In this document: piece after piece, positions 46,432 to 55,156 of the stretch
Numbering within the stretch: position 1 is the first letter of the stretch
How the letters are laid out: each line of letters begins with the position of its first letter
The notes under the pieces: generated by a model
What the model saw: the letters and a program-made list of their open reading frames with translations, nothing else
The model's database searches: none
What the model was told of the DNA's origin: nothing
NCBI RefSeq assembly: GCF_036226885.1
Contig: NZ_CP109027.1
Location: forward strand, 2,790,001 to 2,854,000
Source of the DNA: Streptomyces sp. NBC_00663
Lineage (GTDB): Bacteria > Actinomycetota > Actinomycetes > Streptomycetales > Streptomycetaceae
DNA length: 64,000 bases
Reading direction: 5' to 3'
Made by a program: the position numbers and the translations under genes

Positions 46432-46485
46432 GCCGTGCCTACGCCCTGAGCCGTGCCTACGCCCTGAGCCGTGCCTACGCCCTGA
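46432..46485. repeat. Triplicated 18-bp unit containing the thiD stop codon
   Basis: Three perfect tandem copies of gccgtgcctacgccctga at 46432-46449, 46450-46467 and 46468-46485. Read on the minus strand each encodes LRA plus TAG, so the thiD end (WRLRA-stop) is followed by two more copies of its own end. Confidence 0.95.
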
Positions 46486-47266
46486 GCCGCCAGGCATGAT
46501 CAACGGGCCCGATCCCGCCCCCCAGCGCGAACCCGGCCTTGATCGCCCCGGTGACGTACTCCTTGGCCGCCGTCACCGCCTCCGGCACGGACCACCCCCG
46601 GGCGAGGCCCGAGGCGATCGCCGAGGCGAGGGTGCAGCCCGTCCCGTGCGTGTGCCGGTTGTCGTACCGCGGCGACCGCAGCCAGTGCTCCTCGGACCCG
46701 TCGGTCAGCAGATCGACGGCGTCCCCCGTGAGGTGGCCGCCCTTGATCAGCACCCACGTCGGCCCGTACGACAAAACGGCCTCGGCGGCCCGCCGCAGAT
46801 CCTCCTCGGACTCGACGTGGACGCCCGCCAGCTGGGCCACCTCGTCGAGGTTCGGGGTCGCCACGGTCGCCACCGGAAGCAGCCGCTCACGCACCGACTC
46901 CAGCGCGGACGCGGCCAGCAGCGAGTCCCCGTGCTTCGACACCCCGACCGGGTCGACGACCGCCGGGGCGTCCGTCCCGGCGAGCAACTCGGCCACCGTC
47001 TCGACCAGTTCGGCCGAGGCCAGCATCCCGGTCTTCACGGCCTGTACGCCGATGTCGTCGACGACGCTGCGGTACTGGGCCCGCACGGTCTCCACGGGCA
47101 GCGGCCAAGCCCCTTGCACGCCCAGGGAGTTCTGCGCGGTGACAGCCGTGACGACGCTCATGCCGTGCACGCCGAGTGCCAGCATCGTCTTCAAGTCGGC
47201 CTGGATCCCGGCGCCTCCGCCGGAGTCGGAGCCGGCCACCGTGAGGACCCTGGGCGGAGCGGTCAC
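46475..47266 (-). CDS. thiD: Hydroxymethylpyrimidine/phosphomethylpyrimidine kinase
   Basis: 263 residues. Phosphorylates HMP and HMP-P in thiamine synthesis. [21 protein letters not shown] binds substrate; [13 protein letters not shown] and the ribokinase-like [20 protein letters not shown] (anion hole and catalytic residues) are near the C-terminus. The GTG start overlaps the thiL stop (GTGA), so thiL-thiD are coupled. The 3' end is triplicated. Confidence 0.95.
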   Translation of the reverse strand: MTAPPRVLTVAGSDSGGGAGIQADLKTMLALGVHGMSVVTAVTAQNSLGVQGAWPLPVETVRAQYRSVVDDIGVQAVKTGMLASAELVETVAELLAGTDAPAVVDPVGVSKHGDSLLAASALESVRERLLPVATVATPNLDEVAQLAGVHVESEEDLRRAAEAVLSYGPTWVLIKGGHLTGDAVDLLTDGSEEHWLRSPRYDNRHTHGTGCTLASAIASGLARGWSVPEAVTAAKEYVTGAIKAGFALGGGIGPVDHAWRLRA

Positions 47267-48228
47267 GACTCGATGTCCCCGAAGTGGTCCCAGCCGCCCT
47301 TGCTCGTCCACGGCGCCCCGTCGACCGTCACCTGGGGCAGCGCCGAGGGGTTGAGGACCTCGCCGATGACCTTCCAGCGGGCGGGGAGCTTCACGTCCGA
47401 CGGGAAGGTCGCCACGATCGCGTGGTCCTCTCCCCCGGTCAGCACCCACTGCATGGGGTCGACGCCGACGGCCTGACCGATGTCGTTCATCTGGGACGGG
47501 ATGTCGATCGCGCCGGAACGGATGTCGATGCGGACCTTGCTGGCCTCGGCGATGTGCCCGAGGTCGGCGATCAGCCCGTCGCTCACGTCGCACATGGCGG
47601 TCGCGCCCAGCCCCGCCGCCGCCGGTCCCGCGTGATACGGCGGCTCGGGACGCCGGTGCGCCTCCACGAAGGCCCGCGGCGAGCGGAAACCGCGCGACAG
47701 CACCGCGTACCCGGCCGCGGACCAGCCCAGCCAGCCGGTCACGGCGACGAGGTCGCCGGGCTGTGCGCCGCCGCGTGTCACGGGCTCCTGGTTGCGCAGA
47801 TCGCCGAGCGCGGTGATGGAGACCATGATCGTGTCCCCGCGTACGACATCTCCGCCGACCACCGAGGCGCCCGCGACCTGGCACTCGTCGCGCAGGCCGT
47901 CCATGAGCTCGCTGGGCCAGGTCACCGGGAGTTCGGCCGGGACGACCAGACCGAGCAGCAGGGCCGTCGGTACGGCGCCCATGGCGGCGATGTCCGCGAG
48001 GTTCTGTGCGGCGGCCTTGCGGCCCACGTCGTAGGCCGTGGACCAGTCCCGGCGGAAGTGCCGCCCCTCCAGGAGGATGTCGGTGCTGGCCACGACCCGG
48101 CGGTCGGGAGCGGCCACCACCGCGGCGTCGTCGCCGGGGCCGACCCGGACCGCCGGGGTGGTGGTGAGACGGGAGGTGAGCTCCCTGATGAGCCCGAACT
48201 CCCCGAGCTCACCAACAGTGCCCTTCAT
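47263..48228 (-). CDS. thiL: Thiamine-monophosphate kinase
   Basis: 321 residues. Makes thiamine diphosphate from [13 protein letters not shown] (metal-binding Asp pair), [38 protein letters not shown] and [18 protein letters not shown] strands ([11 protein letters not shown]) identify the PurM-fold kinase. [11 protein letters not shown] lies near the end. No TPP riboswitch core was recognised in the 205-base leader. Pairs with thiD. Confidence 0.95.
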   Translation of the reverse strand: MKGTVGELGEFGLIRELTSRLTTTPAVRVGPGDDAAVVAAPDRRVVASTDILLEGRHFRRDWSTAYDVGRKAAAQNLADIAAMGAVPTALLLGLVVPAELPVTWPSELMDGLRDECQVAGASVVGGDVVRGDTIMVSITALGDLRNQEPVTRGGAQPGDLVAVTGWLGWSAAGYAVLSRGFRSPRAFVEAHRRPEPPYHAGPAAAGLGATAMCDVSDGLIADLGHIAEASKVRIDIRSGAIDIPSQMNDIGQAVGVDPMQWVLTGGEDHAIVATFPSDVKLPARWKVIGEVLNPSALPQVTVDGAPWTSKGGWDHFGDIES

Positions 48229-48433
48229 TGCCCTTCGCCCCTTCTGTCCCTTGCCGTGCCCGGTCGCGCGTGACCAGTGTCCTCGATACGGTCGAAGTGA
48301 CCGTCAACTTCTGTCATGCCGGCACCCCGGCGCGGGCGTCCGCGCCCCCGCGGGTCTCCCCGCGACGAGCGACGACGCGATACCGTGGCGTTCCTTTTCC
48401 CCACATGATCCTCGTGGCCGCCCTGGAGGTTCC

Positions 48434-48667
48434 GTGGTACAGGCGTACATCCTGATCCAGACGGAGGTCGGCAAAGCGTCGACCGTCGCCGAGACGATCA
48501 GCAAGATTCCTGGGGTGATCCAGGCCGAGGACGTGACAGGACCTTATGACGTGATCGTGCGGGCCCAGGCGGACACCGTCGACGACCTCGGTCGGATGGT
48601 GGTCGCGAAGGTCCAGCAAGTGGACGGCATCACCCGCACCCTGACCTGCCCGGTCGTACATCTGTAG
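48434..48667 (+). CDS. Lrp/AsnC ligand-binding (RAM/ACT-like) domain protein
   Basis: 77 residues from the GTG at 48434, with GGAGG 5 bases upstream. The protein is just the C-terminal RAM domain of Lrp-type regulators (VQAYILIQTEVGKASTVAET, VTGPYDVIVRAQADTVDDLG) without a DNA-binding domain. Such stand-alone forms bind amino acids and may pair with full-length Lrp proteins. Divergent from thiL. Confidence 0.88.
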   Translation: MVQAYILIQTEVGKASTVAETISKIPGVIQAEDVTGPYDVIVRAQADTVDDLGRMVVAKVQQVDGITRTLTCPVVHL

Positions 48668-48687
48668 CCCCCGTCTACCCTTGGCCG

Positions 48688-49182
48688 GTGAACTCTTTCC
48701 GTCACCGGCTCATCGGTCTGCCCGCGCTCGCCGTGCTGATCATCACCACAGGTTGCTCATCAGCAGACGACAGCGACTCGGTGGCGGTTCCCAGCCCGGG
48801 TGCGAAGGTCACGAAGCTGTGCCGAAACCTGGACGCTGTCCTGCCGGACAAGGTCGACGGTCTCGACCGGAACGATCCCGAGCCCGCCTCCGCGCTGACC
48901 GCGGGCTGGGGAAACCCGGAGATCATACTGCGCTGCGGTGTCACCCGGCCGCCCAAGATGGTCGACCCGAAGGTGGCGACCGGGAGCGACCCGGACGCGA
49001 TCGCCGGCGAGGTGAACGGCGTGGAATGGCTCATGGAGAAGCAGGACGACGGATCGACCCGCTTCACCACGGCCAATCGCAAGGTGTACGTCGAGGTGAC
49101 GGTCCCGAAGGGGCGGGACACCGCGGGGATGCTGACCGACATGGCCTCGTCGATCAAGAAGGCGATCCCCTACGGCAAATGA
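48688..49182 (+). CDS. DUF3515 family lipoprotein
   Basis: 164 residues. The signal peptide ends in a lipobox (LIITTGC, Cys at about 23). The mature part has LCRNLDAVLPDKVDGL and AGWGNPEIILRCGVTRPP, hallmarks of actinobacterial DUF3515. Starts with GTG 20 bases after the Lrp-domain gene, so probably the same operon. Function unknown. Convergent with ddl. Confidence 0.87.
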   Translation: MNSFRHRLIGLPALAVLIITTGCSSADDSDSVAVPSPGAKVTKLCRNLDAVLPDKVDGLDRNDPEPASALTAGWGNPEIILRCGVTRPPKMVDPKVATGSDPDAIAGEVNGVEWLMEKQDDGSTRFTTANRKVYVEVTVPKGRDTAGMLTDMASSIKKAIPYGK

Positions 49183-49194
49183 CCGCCACGGCTC

Positions 49195-50352
49195 CTAACG
49201 GAGCCCCGTGGAGCGCCTCAGCGCCGCCTGGATCAGCCGGTCCACCAGCTCCGCGTAGCCGATCCCGCTCGCCTGCCACATCTGCGGGTACATCGAGATC
49301 GGCGTGAAGCCCGGCATCGTGTTGATCTCGTTGATCACGAACTCGCCGTCCTCGGTGAGGAAGAAGTCCGCGCGGACCAGCCCCTCGCAGGAGGCCGCGT
49401 CGAAGGCGTCCACGGCGAGCCGCTGCACCTCGGCCGTCTCCTCCGGCGTCAGCGGCGCCGGCACGATCCCCGGGGTCGAGTCGATGTACTTGGCCTCGAA
49501 GTCGTAGTACGCGTGCGCGTCCGGCGGCGGGATCTCGGCGGGCACCGAGGCACGCGGGCCGTCCTCGAACTCCAGGACACCGCACTCGATCTCCCGGCCG
49601 CGCAGGGCCGCCTCGACGAGGATCTTCGGGTCGTGCCGCTGGGCCTCCTCGATCGCCTCGTCGAGCCCCGACAGATCGTCGACCTTGGTGATGCCGATCG
49701 ACGACCCCGCGCGCGCGGGCTTCACGAACAGCGGCCAGCCGTGCTCGCCGGCGAAGTCGACGATCTTCTTGCGGGCCCCGGACGGGTCCTGCCCCCACTC
49801 GCGCGGCCGGATCACCACGTACGGGCCGACCTTGAGCCCGAAGGAGGTGAACACCCGCTTCATGTACTCCTTGTCCTGGCCGACGGCCGAGGCGAGCACG
49901 CCCGCGCCGACGTAGGGGACACCGGAGAGCTCCAGCAGGCCCTGAAGGGTGCCGTCCTCGCCGTAGGGGCCGTGCAGGACGGGGAAGACGACGTCGACCT
50001 CACCGAGCGCCTTGGGCACCGATCCCGGTTCGCTGTAGACGACTTCACGGTTCGCGGGGTCGACGGGGAGCACCACGCCGCCCTCGTGCGACTCGGCCAG
50101 TTCGTCGACGTTGGGCGTACGGCGCTCGGTGATCGCCATGCGGTCCGGTTCGTCGGCGGTGAGCGCCCAACGGCCGTCCTGGGTGATGCCGATCGGCAGG
50201 ACGTCGTACTTGGTCCGGTCGATGGCCTTGAGGACGGCGCCCGCGGTGACCACGGAGATCCCGTGTTCGGAGCTGCGCCCGCCGAACACGACGGCCACGC
50301 GCGGCTTGCGAGACGGCTGCTCAGGGCTCTGGGGGAGGTTCTCGGTGCTCAT
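49195..50352 (-). CDS. ddl: D-alanine--D-alanine ligase
   Basis: 385 residues, ATP-grasp enzyme of peptidoglycan precursor synthesis. RVAVVFGGRSSEHGISVVTA is the N-terminal substrate loop; VLHGPYGEDGTLQGLLELSGVPYVG, FVKPARAGSSIGI and FVINEINTMPGFTPISMYP (metal site) follow. A normal Ddl; the vancomycin-type VanA loop was not assessed. ATG at 50352 follows a short gap from gpsA (59 bases). Confidence 0.95.
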   Translation of the reverse strand: MSTENLPQSPEQPSRKPRVAVVFGGRSSEHGISVVTAGAVLKAIDRTKYDVLPIGITQDGRWALTADEPDRMAITERRTPNVDELAESHEGGVVLPVDPANREVVYSEPGSVPKALGEVDVVFPVLHGPYGEDGTLQGLLELSGVPYVGAGVLASAVGQDKEYMKRVFTSFGLKVGPYVVIRPREWGQDPSGARKKIVDFAGEHGWPLFVKPARAGSSIGITKVDDLSGLDEAIEEAQRHDPKILVEAALRGREIECGVLEFEDGPRASVPAEIPPPDAHAYYDFEAKYIDSTPGIVPAPLTPEETAEVQRLAVDAFDAASCEGLVRADFFLTEDGEFVINEINTMPGFTPISMYPQMWQASGIGYAELVDRLIQAALRRSTGLR

Positions 50353-50411
50353 ATCGCGTTGAGAGTACCCGTTGGTAGAGCCCCGATACAGCGTGCCTCA
50401 ACAGGCGTCGC

Positions 50412-51422
50412 TCAGCGTCGTTCCGGCTTCGCGCTGCGCGACATCAGCTCCTTGACGGCGACCACCGGGGGCTTGCCCTCGTGCACGATGGCGACGACCG
50501 TCTCGGTGATGGGCATGTCGACGCCGTGCCTGCGGGCCAGATCCAGCACGGACTCACAGGACTTGACGCCCTCGGCGGTCTGCTTGGTGACCGCGATGGT
50601 CTCCTGGAGGGTCATGCCCTTGCCGAGGTTGGTGCCGAAGGTGTGGTTGCGCGAGAGCGGCGAAGAGCAGGTCGCCACCAGGTCGCCGAGACCGGCGAGT
50701 CCGGCGAAGGTGAGCGGGTCGGCGCCGAGCGCGACACCGAGCCGCGCGGTCTCCGCGAGGCCGCGCGTGATGAGCGAGCCCTTGGCGTTGTCGCCGAGCC
50801 CCATGCCGTCCGCGATACCGACGGCGAGGCCGATGACGTTCTTCACCGCGCCGCCGAGCTCGCAACCGACCACGTCCGTCTCGGTGTACGGCCTGAAGTA
50901 GGGCGTGTGGCAAGCGGACTGGAGTTTCTGCGCGACTGCCTCGTCCGTGCACGCGACCACCGCGGCGGCCGGCATCCGGGCGGCGATCTCGCGCGCGAGG
51001 TTGGGTCCGGTGACCACGGCGATACGGTCCTGCCCGACCTTGGCGACGTCCTCGATCACCTCGCTCATCCGCATGGCGGAGCCGAGTTCGACGCCCTTCA
51101 TCAGCGACACGAGGACGGTGTTCGGCGCGAGCAGCGGCACCCACTCGGCGAGGTTGCCGCGCAACGTCTGCGAGGGAACGGCGAGAACGGTGAAGTCGGC
51201 GTCGCGCGCGGCCTGGGCGGCGTCCGTCGTCGCCCGCAGGTTCACCGGGAGTTCGACGCCGGGAAGGTAGTCCGGGTTCGTACGCGTGGAGTTGACCGCG
51301 TCCGCGAGTTCGGCGCGACGGCCCCACAGGGTGACCTCGCAGCCCGCGTCCGCGAGGACCATGCCGAAGGCGGTGCCCCAGGAACCGGTACCGAAGACAG
51401 CCGCCTTGACGGGCTTGCTCAC
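50412..51422 (-). CDS. gpsA: Glycerol-3-phosphate dehydrogenase [NAD(P)+]
   Basis: 336 residues from the GTG at 51422. VKAAVFGTGSWGTAFGMVLADAGCEVTLWGR is the dinucleotide fold; ELGGAVKNVIGLAVGIADGMGLGDNAK contains the catalytic Lys. Makes sn-glycerol-3-phosphate for phospholipids. The start overlaps the plsC stop (GTGA), coupling two consecutive phospholipid steps. Confidence 0.96.
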   Translation of the reverse strand: MSKPVKAAVFGTGSWGTAFGMVLADAGCEVTLWGRRAELADAVNSTRTNPDYLPGVELPVNLRATTDAAQAARDADFTVLAVPSQTLRGNLAEWVPLLAPNTVLVSLMKGVELGSAMRMSEVIEDVAKVGQDRIAVVTGPNLAREIAARMPAAAVVACTDEAVAQKLQSACHTPYFRPYTETDVVGCELGGAVKNVIGLAVGIADGMGLGDNAKGSLITRGLAETARLGVALGADPLTFAGLAGLGDLVATCSSPLSRNHTFGTNLGKGMTLQETIAVTKQTAEGVKSCESVLDLARRHGVDMPITETVVAIVHEGKPPVVAVKELMSRSAKPERR

Positions 51423-52183
51423 TTGGCGCTCTCCTCCTCGTGGCCGGTCTCGGCCTGACTCCGTCGGCGCTGCTCGATCCGCTCCCGGCGCGGGTCGTAG
51501 GGCGTGGCGGGCGCCTTCTCGCCGCGGATCTGCTCCAGCTGGCGGGTGACGGCGGCCATGATGACCTCGGTGGCGTCCTTGAGGAGGTCCGGGGTCATCT
51601 CCTTGTCGTAGAACGGCGTCAGGTCCACCGGCGGGCCCGCGAGGACCTTCGAGGTCTTGCGCGGACGGAGGTTGAGCTTCTTGGCGTACGGCGGCAGCAC
51701 CTCGTTGGCGCCCCACTGCGCGACCGGGATCACCGGGCACTTGGTCTGCAAGGCCACCCGCGCGGCGCCGGTCTTGCCGGTCATGGGCCACTGGTCGGGG
51801 TCCCGGGTGATGGTGCCCTCGGGGTAGAACGCGACGCACTCACCGCGTTCCACGGCGTCGATCGCGGCGCGGAAGGCGCTCAGCGCGTCCGTGGTCTCGC
51901 GGTAGACGGGGATCTGTCCGGTGCCGCGCATGAAGGCACCGACGAATCCCTTCTTGAAAAGACCGCTCTTCGCGAGGAATCGCGGAACGCGGCCGGTGTT
52001 GTACTGAAAGTGCGCGTAGGCGAAGGGATCGATGTGCGAATTGTGGTTCACCGCGGTGATAAATCCGCCGTCGGCCGGAATGTTCTCCATTCCGCGCCAG
52101 TCCCGCTTGATCAGAACAACCAGCGGCGGTTTGGCGATCACCGCTGCCAAGCGGTACCAGAAGCCGATTCTGCGGCGGGGCAC
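51419..52183 (-). CDS. plsC: 1-acyl-sn-glycerol-3-phosphate acyltransferase
   Basis: 254 residues. ITAVNHNSHIDPFAY carries the catalytic NHx4D motif, RGTGQIPVYRE motif II, AFYPEGTITRDP motif III and VIPVAQWGANEVLP motif IV. An N-terminal hydrophobic helix (FWYRLAAVIAKPPLVVLI) should hold it at the membrane. The basic C-tail is acidic at the end. GTG start with aagg upstream. Coupled to gpsA. Confidence 0.94.
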   Translation of the reverse strand: MPRRRIGFWYRLAAVIAKPPLVVLIKRDWRGMENIPADGGFITAVNHNSHIDPFAYAHFQYNTGRVPRFLAKSGLFKKGFVGAFMRGTGQIPVYRETTDALSAFRAAIDAVERGECVAFYPEGTITRDPDQWPMTGKTGAARVALQTKCPVIPVAQWGANEVLPPYAKKLNLRPRKTSKVLAGPPVDLTPFYDKEMTPDLLKDATEVIMAAVTRQLEQIRGEKAPATPYDPRRERIEQRRRSQAETGHEEESAK

Positions 52184-52338
52184 GCGGACACCTTCCTCTA
52201 GGGCCTTCAGGGCCGGACAAGTGTCGCCCCAGGCCGCCGGTCTGTCGAGAACACCGTACGCCTCGCCGCGACGACCGCCAGATGGCCCAGGTGACGGCTG
52301 AGTGACAATGATCGCGACAAGGGAGGGACGGAACGCTC

Positions 52339-52989
52339 GTGCAGTGGACCTTGGTCATACCCCTGAAGCCCCTGGAGCGGGCCAAGAGCAGGCTCTCGGA
52401 CACCGCAGGCGACGGGCTGCGCCCGGGTCTCGCCCTCGCCTTCGCGCAGGACACGGTGGCAGCGGCGCTGGCCTCCCCCTCGGTCGGCGATGTGGCAGTC
52501 GTCACGGACGATCCCCTGGCCGCCCGTGAGCTGGCCGCTCTGGGCGCCCGAATCGTCCCCGACGAGCCACAAGGCGGCCTGAACGCGGCGCTGGCGTACG
52601 GGGCGGGGGTCGTCAGGGCATCGCACCCGGAAACCCCTCTGGCGGCCGTGAACGCGGATCTGCCGGCCCTGCGCCCTTTGGAATTGGCCCGGGTACTGGA
52701 CGCGGCAACGGAATTCCCCCGCGCTTTCCTGCCGGATGCGGCAGGAATCGGTACGACGTTGCTGGCGATCCGCGCGGGCCAGGAATTGCGCCCGGCATTC
52801 GGCACGGATTCCCGGTCCAGGCATCGCGCCTCGGGGGCGGTGGAACTGTCCCTCACGGGCGTCGACTCGGTACGCCAGGACGTGGACACCGGCGAGGACC
52901 TGCGGGCGGCGCTGGCACTGGGGGTGGGCCCCCGGACCGCGACCGTCGCGGCGGGCCTGCTGATTCCGGGCCCCCAAGGGCTACGCTGA
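52339..52989 (+). CDS. fbiD: 2-phospho-L-lactate / PEP guanylyltransferase (F420 synthesis)
   Basis: 216 residues of the CofC/FbiD family. LVIPLKPLERAKSRLSD is the nucleotide-binding opening; VAVVTDDPLAARELAALGARIVPDEP and LAAVNADLPALRPLEL carry the metal-binding Asp. The end has a GLDTVDTGEDL-like strand (VRQDVDTGEDLRAAL). In mycobacteria FbiD uses phosphoenolpyruvate. Starts with GTG. Divergent from plsC; probably co-transcribed with the next small gene. Confidence 0.9.
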   Translation: MQWTLVIPLKPLERAKSRLSDTAGDGLRPGLALAFAQDTVAAALASPSVGDVAVVTDDPLAARELAALGARIVPDEPQGGLNAALAYGAGVVRASHPETPLAAVNADLPALRPLELARVLDAATEFPRAFLPDAAGIGTTLLAIRAGQELRPAFGTDSRSRHRASGAVELSLTGVDSVRQDVDTGEDLRAALALGVGPRTATVAAGLLIPGPQGLR

Positions 52990-52994
52990 CAACC

Positions 52995-53186
52995 ATGCAG
53001 GCCACCGCATACACCTACGACGCCGAGACCCGCACCGGCAGCGTGCTGCTGGACGACGGCACCCCCGTCCCCTTCGACGCCCCGGCGTTCGACGCGGGCG
53101 GTCTGAGGCTGCTGCGGCCCGGACAGCGGGTGCGGATCGAACGGGACGGCACCAAGGTCACCCTGGTGACCTTGCAGACCTTCTGA
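52995..53186 (+). CDS. Small OB-fold-like conserved protein
   Basis: 63 residues: ATAYTYDAETRTGSVLLDDG, then LLRPGQRVRIERDGTKVTLVTLQTF. The strand pattern resembles the cold-shock/OB-type folds, but the RNP motifs of Csp are absent. Begins 5 bases after the fbiD stop, so surely the same transcript. Function unknown. Confidence 0.78.
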   Translation: MQATAYTYDAETRTGSVLLDDGTPVPFDAPAFDAGGLRLLRPGQRVRIERDGTKVTLVTLQTF

Positions 53187-53195
53187 ACCCCCAGA

Positions 53196-53240
53196 ACGCG
53201 CCGCGGGCCGGACTCCACAACGGAGTCCGGCCCGGCGCGT
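53196..53240. terminator. Bidirectional terminator, fbiD operon / hupS
   Basis: 13-bp perfect stem (53204-53216 with 53222-53234) with a 5-base loop, plus an outer 6-bp acgcgc/gcgcgt extension past a 2-base bulge. It lies between convergent stops. Confidence 0.88.
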
Positions 53241-53255
53241 GAGTACGCTGCGCCC

Positions 53256-53912
53256 CTACCTCTTGCGGGCGGTGGCCTTCTTGGCGGTGGTCGTGCGAGC
53301 CGTCGACTTCTTGGCGGGGGCCTTCTTGGCCGTCGCCTTCTTCGCCGGGGCCTTCTTGGCCGTCGCCTTCTTGGCGGTGGTCTTCTTCGCGGCGGAGGTC
53401 TTGGCGGCGCCCGTGGTCTTCTTCGCCGTCGTCTTCTTCGCCGTGGTCTTCTTCGCGGTCGCCGTGGTCTTCTTGGCGGTCGTCTTCTTCGCCGTGGTCT
53501 TCTTCGCGGCGGCGGCCGTCGCCTTCTTCGCCGGGGCGGCCTTCTTCGCGGCGGCCTTCTTGACCGTCGCCGAAGCCCCGCCGGTCAGGCTGCCCTTGGG
53601 GGCCTTCTTGACCGCGACGTCGTTCTTCGGGAGCTTCTTCGTGCCGCTCACCAGGTCCTTGAAGCCCTGGCCCGCGCGGAAGCGCGGAACGGAGGTCTTC
53701 TTGACCCGAACCCGCTCGCCCGTCTGGGGGTTGCGGGCGTACCGGGCCGGGCGGTCGACCTTCTCGAACGAACCGAAGCCGGTGACCGAGACCCGGTCCC
53801 CCGCCACGGTCGCGCGGACGATGGCGTCCAGGACCGCGTCGACCGCGTCGGCGGCCTGCTGACGGCCACCGACCTTGTCGGCAATCGCTTCTACGAGCTG
53901 CGCCTTGTTCAC
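53256..53912 (-). CDS. hupS: HU-family nucleoid protein HupS with lysine-rich tail
   Basis: 218 residues. Residues 1-90 are a normal HU domain (MNKAQLVEAIADKVGGRQQA, VTGFGSFEKVDRPARYARNPQTG). Residues about 115-218 are an AKKTT/AKKAPAKK repeat tail like histone H1, typical of the Streptomyces dual-domain HU that compacts spore nucleoids. Together with smc it acts in sporulation-stage chromosome organisation. GTG start. Confidence 0.96.
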   Translation of the reverse strand: MNKAQLVEAIADKVGGRQQAADAVDAVLDAIVRATVAGDRVSVTGFGSFEKVDRPARYARNPQTGERVRVKKTSVPRFRAGQGFKDLVSGTKKLPKNDVAVKKAPKGSLTGGASATVKKAAAKKAAPAKKATAAAAKKTTAKKTTAKKTTATAKKTTAKKTTAKKTTGAAKTSAAKKTTAKKATAKKAPAKKATAKKAPAKKSTARTTTAKKATARKR

Positions 53913-54049
53913 GTCTTCCCCTTCGGAGACATCGCCCGAACGAAACTGTTCAGGCTTTTTCGCACGTTAGGCAGATATATACCGCAAATCAAACACGAAA
54001 CGGGCTTATCACCCTTGTGCCGCAACGGGTTCGACAGTCTTGGACTTGT

Positions 54050-54280
54050 TCAGCGTTCCTCTTCGGGGAATCGACCCGCGTCGAGGTCCGCCGTGAAGGC
54101 CTCCAGACGCCTTGCCGCATCGGCGAGATCGTGCTTGGCCGCGGCCGTAATGACCAGCAGCTTCCGGGTCAGCGCCATCCGTACGCCCTCCGGGACTTGC
54201 AGTGCGCGCACTGTTGTGTGCGCTTCCTTGAGTTGGTCCGCGACCGCCGCATAGAGCTCGAGTTGGCCGTCGTGTTCCAT
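54050..54280 (-). CDS. Conserved small helical protein
   Basis: 76 residues from the ATG at 54280: MEHDGQLELYAAVADQLKEA, HTTVRALQVPEGVRMALTRK, then LLVITAAAKHDLADAARRLE and an acidic end. All-helical by composition; no motif recognised. The frame is open 61 codons further up but that part looks non-coding. No good ribosome binding site, so possibly leaderless. Lies upstream of hupS on the same strand, 137 bases apart. Confidence 0.7.
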   Translation of the reverse strand: MEHDGQLELYAAVADQLKEAHTTVRALQVPEGVRMALTRKLLVITAAAKHDLADAARRLEAFTADLDAGRFPEEER

Positions 54281-54467
54281 GCACAGATTGTGCCATCTGG
54301 GGCGAGTTGTCGCCCGCTCAGGGTGCAACTGCCGCCCAGAACGGCCTTCCCGGCGCCGGTGGAAGCCGCGCCTTCCACCCTCGCGTACCCCTGCAACACC
54401 CCCTCTAACGTGGGAAGTTGGGGAGCACCCCGGGCGCACGCAGGGCCGTTCGGGTGCAGACACGGCT

Positions 54468-54496
54468 GTACCCCCGATCGGGCTGATCGGGGGTAC
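54468..54496 (-). terminator. Terminator downstream of leuD
   Basis: A 12-bp perfect stem (gtacccccgatc / gatcgggggtac) with a 5-base loop lies 62 bases after the leuD stop. Confidence 0.85.
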
Positions 54497-54557
54497 GGCG
54501 GGGGGTGTTCGGTGGCCGAAACTCGACCTGTTCAGTTGCGCTGCGAGGGGCTCGCGG

Positions 54558-55151
54558 TCAGACCTCGAGCGTCCGCGGCTTGAACGAGGGCCGCTTGGCC
54601 TCGTACGCGGCGATGTCGGCCTCGTTCTGGAGGGTGATGGAGATGTCGTCCAGCCCGTTCAGCAGCCGCCAGCGGGAGTTCTCGTCCAGTTCGAAGCTCG
54701 CGGTGACGCCCTCGGCGCGCACCTCGCGGGCCTCCAGGTCGACCGTGATCTCGGCCTCGGGGTCGTTCTCGCTCAGCTCCTGGAGCGATTCCACGATCTT
54801 CTGGTCCAGAACGACCGTGAGCAGGCCGTTCTTGAGCGAGTTGCCGCGGAAGATGTCGGCGAACCGGGAGGAGATGACGGCCTTGAAGCCGTAGTTCTGC
54901 AGCGCCCACACGGCGTGCTCACGGGAGGAGCCGGTGCCGAAGTCGGGGCCGGCGACCAGGACGGTCGCGCCCTTGCGCTCGGGCTGGTTGAGGATGAACG
55001 TCTCGTCCTTGCGCCAGGCCTCGAACAGCCCGTCCTCGAACCCGTCCCGCGTGACCTTCTTGAGCCAGTGAGCAGGGATGATCTGGTCGGTGTCGACGTT
55101 GGAGCGGCGCAGCGGGACGGCCCGGCCGGTGTGCGTGGTGAATGCTTCCAT
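54558..55151 (-). CDS. leuD: 3-isopropylmalate dehydratase small subunit
   Basis: 197 residues. [20 protein letters not shown] and [38 protein letters not shown] are LeuD hallmarks; substrate specificity sits in the latter loop. Forms the isomerase with LeuC. Begins 5 bases after leuC. Leucine biosynthesis step two. Confidence 0.96.
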   Translation of the reverse strand: MEAFTTHTGRAVPLRRSNVDTDQIIPAHWLKKVTRDGFEDGLFEAWRKDETFILNQPERKGATVLVAGPDFGTGSSREHAVWALQNYGFKAVISSRFADIFRGNSLKNGLLTVVLDQKIVESLQELSENDPEAEITVDLEAREVRAEGVTASFELDENSRWRLLNGLDDISITLQNEADIAAYEAKRPSFKPRTLEV

Positions 55152-55156
55152 GACTC

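Noticed and set aside
46432..46485. Short tandem array considered as a CRISPR or VNTR
   Set aside because: Units are contiguous with no spacers and contain the thiD stop; it is a tandem duplication, not CRISPR.
48229..48433. TPP riboswitch in the thiL leader
   Set aside because: The conserved CUGAGA and related core motifs were not seen on the minus strand.
53239..53862. Hydrophobic Phe/Ala/Val-rich plus-strand frame opposite hupS, resembling a membrane protein
   Set aside because: It is the complement of AAG-rich lysine repeats of HupS; the apparent membrane segments are an artefact.
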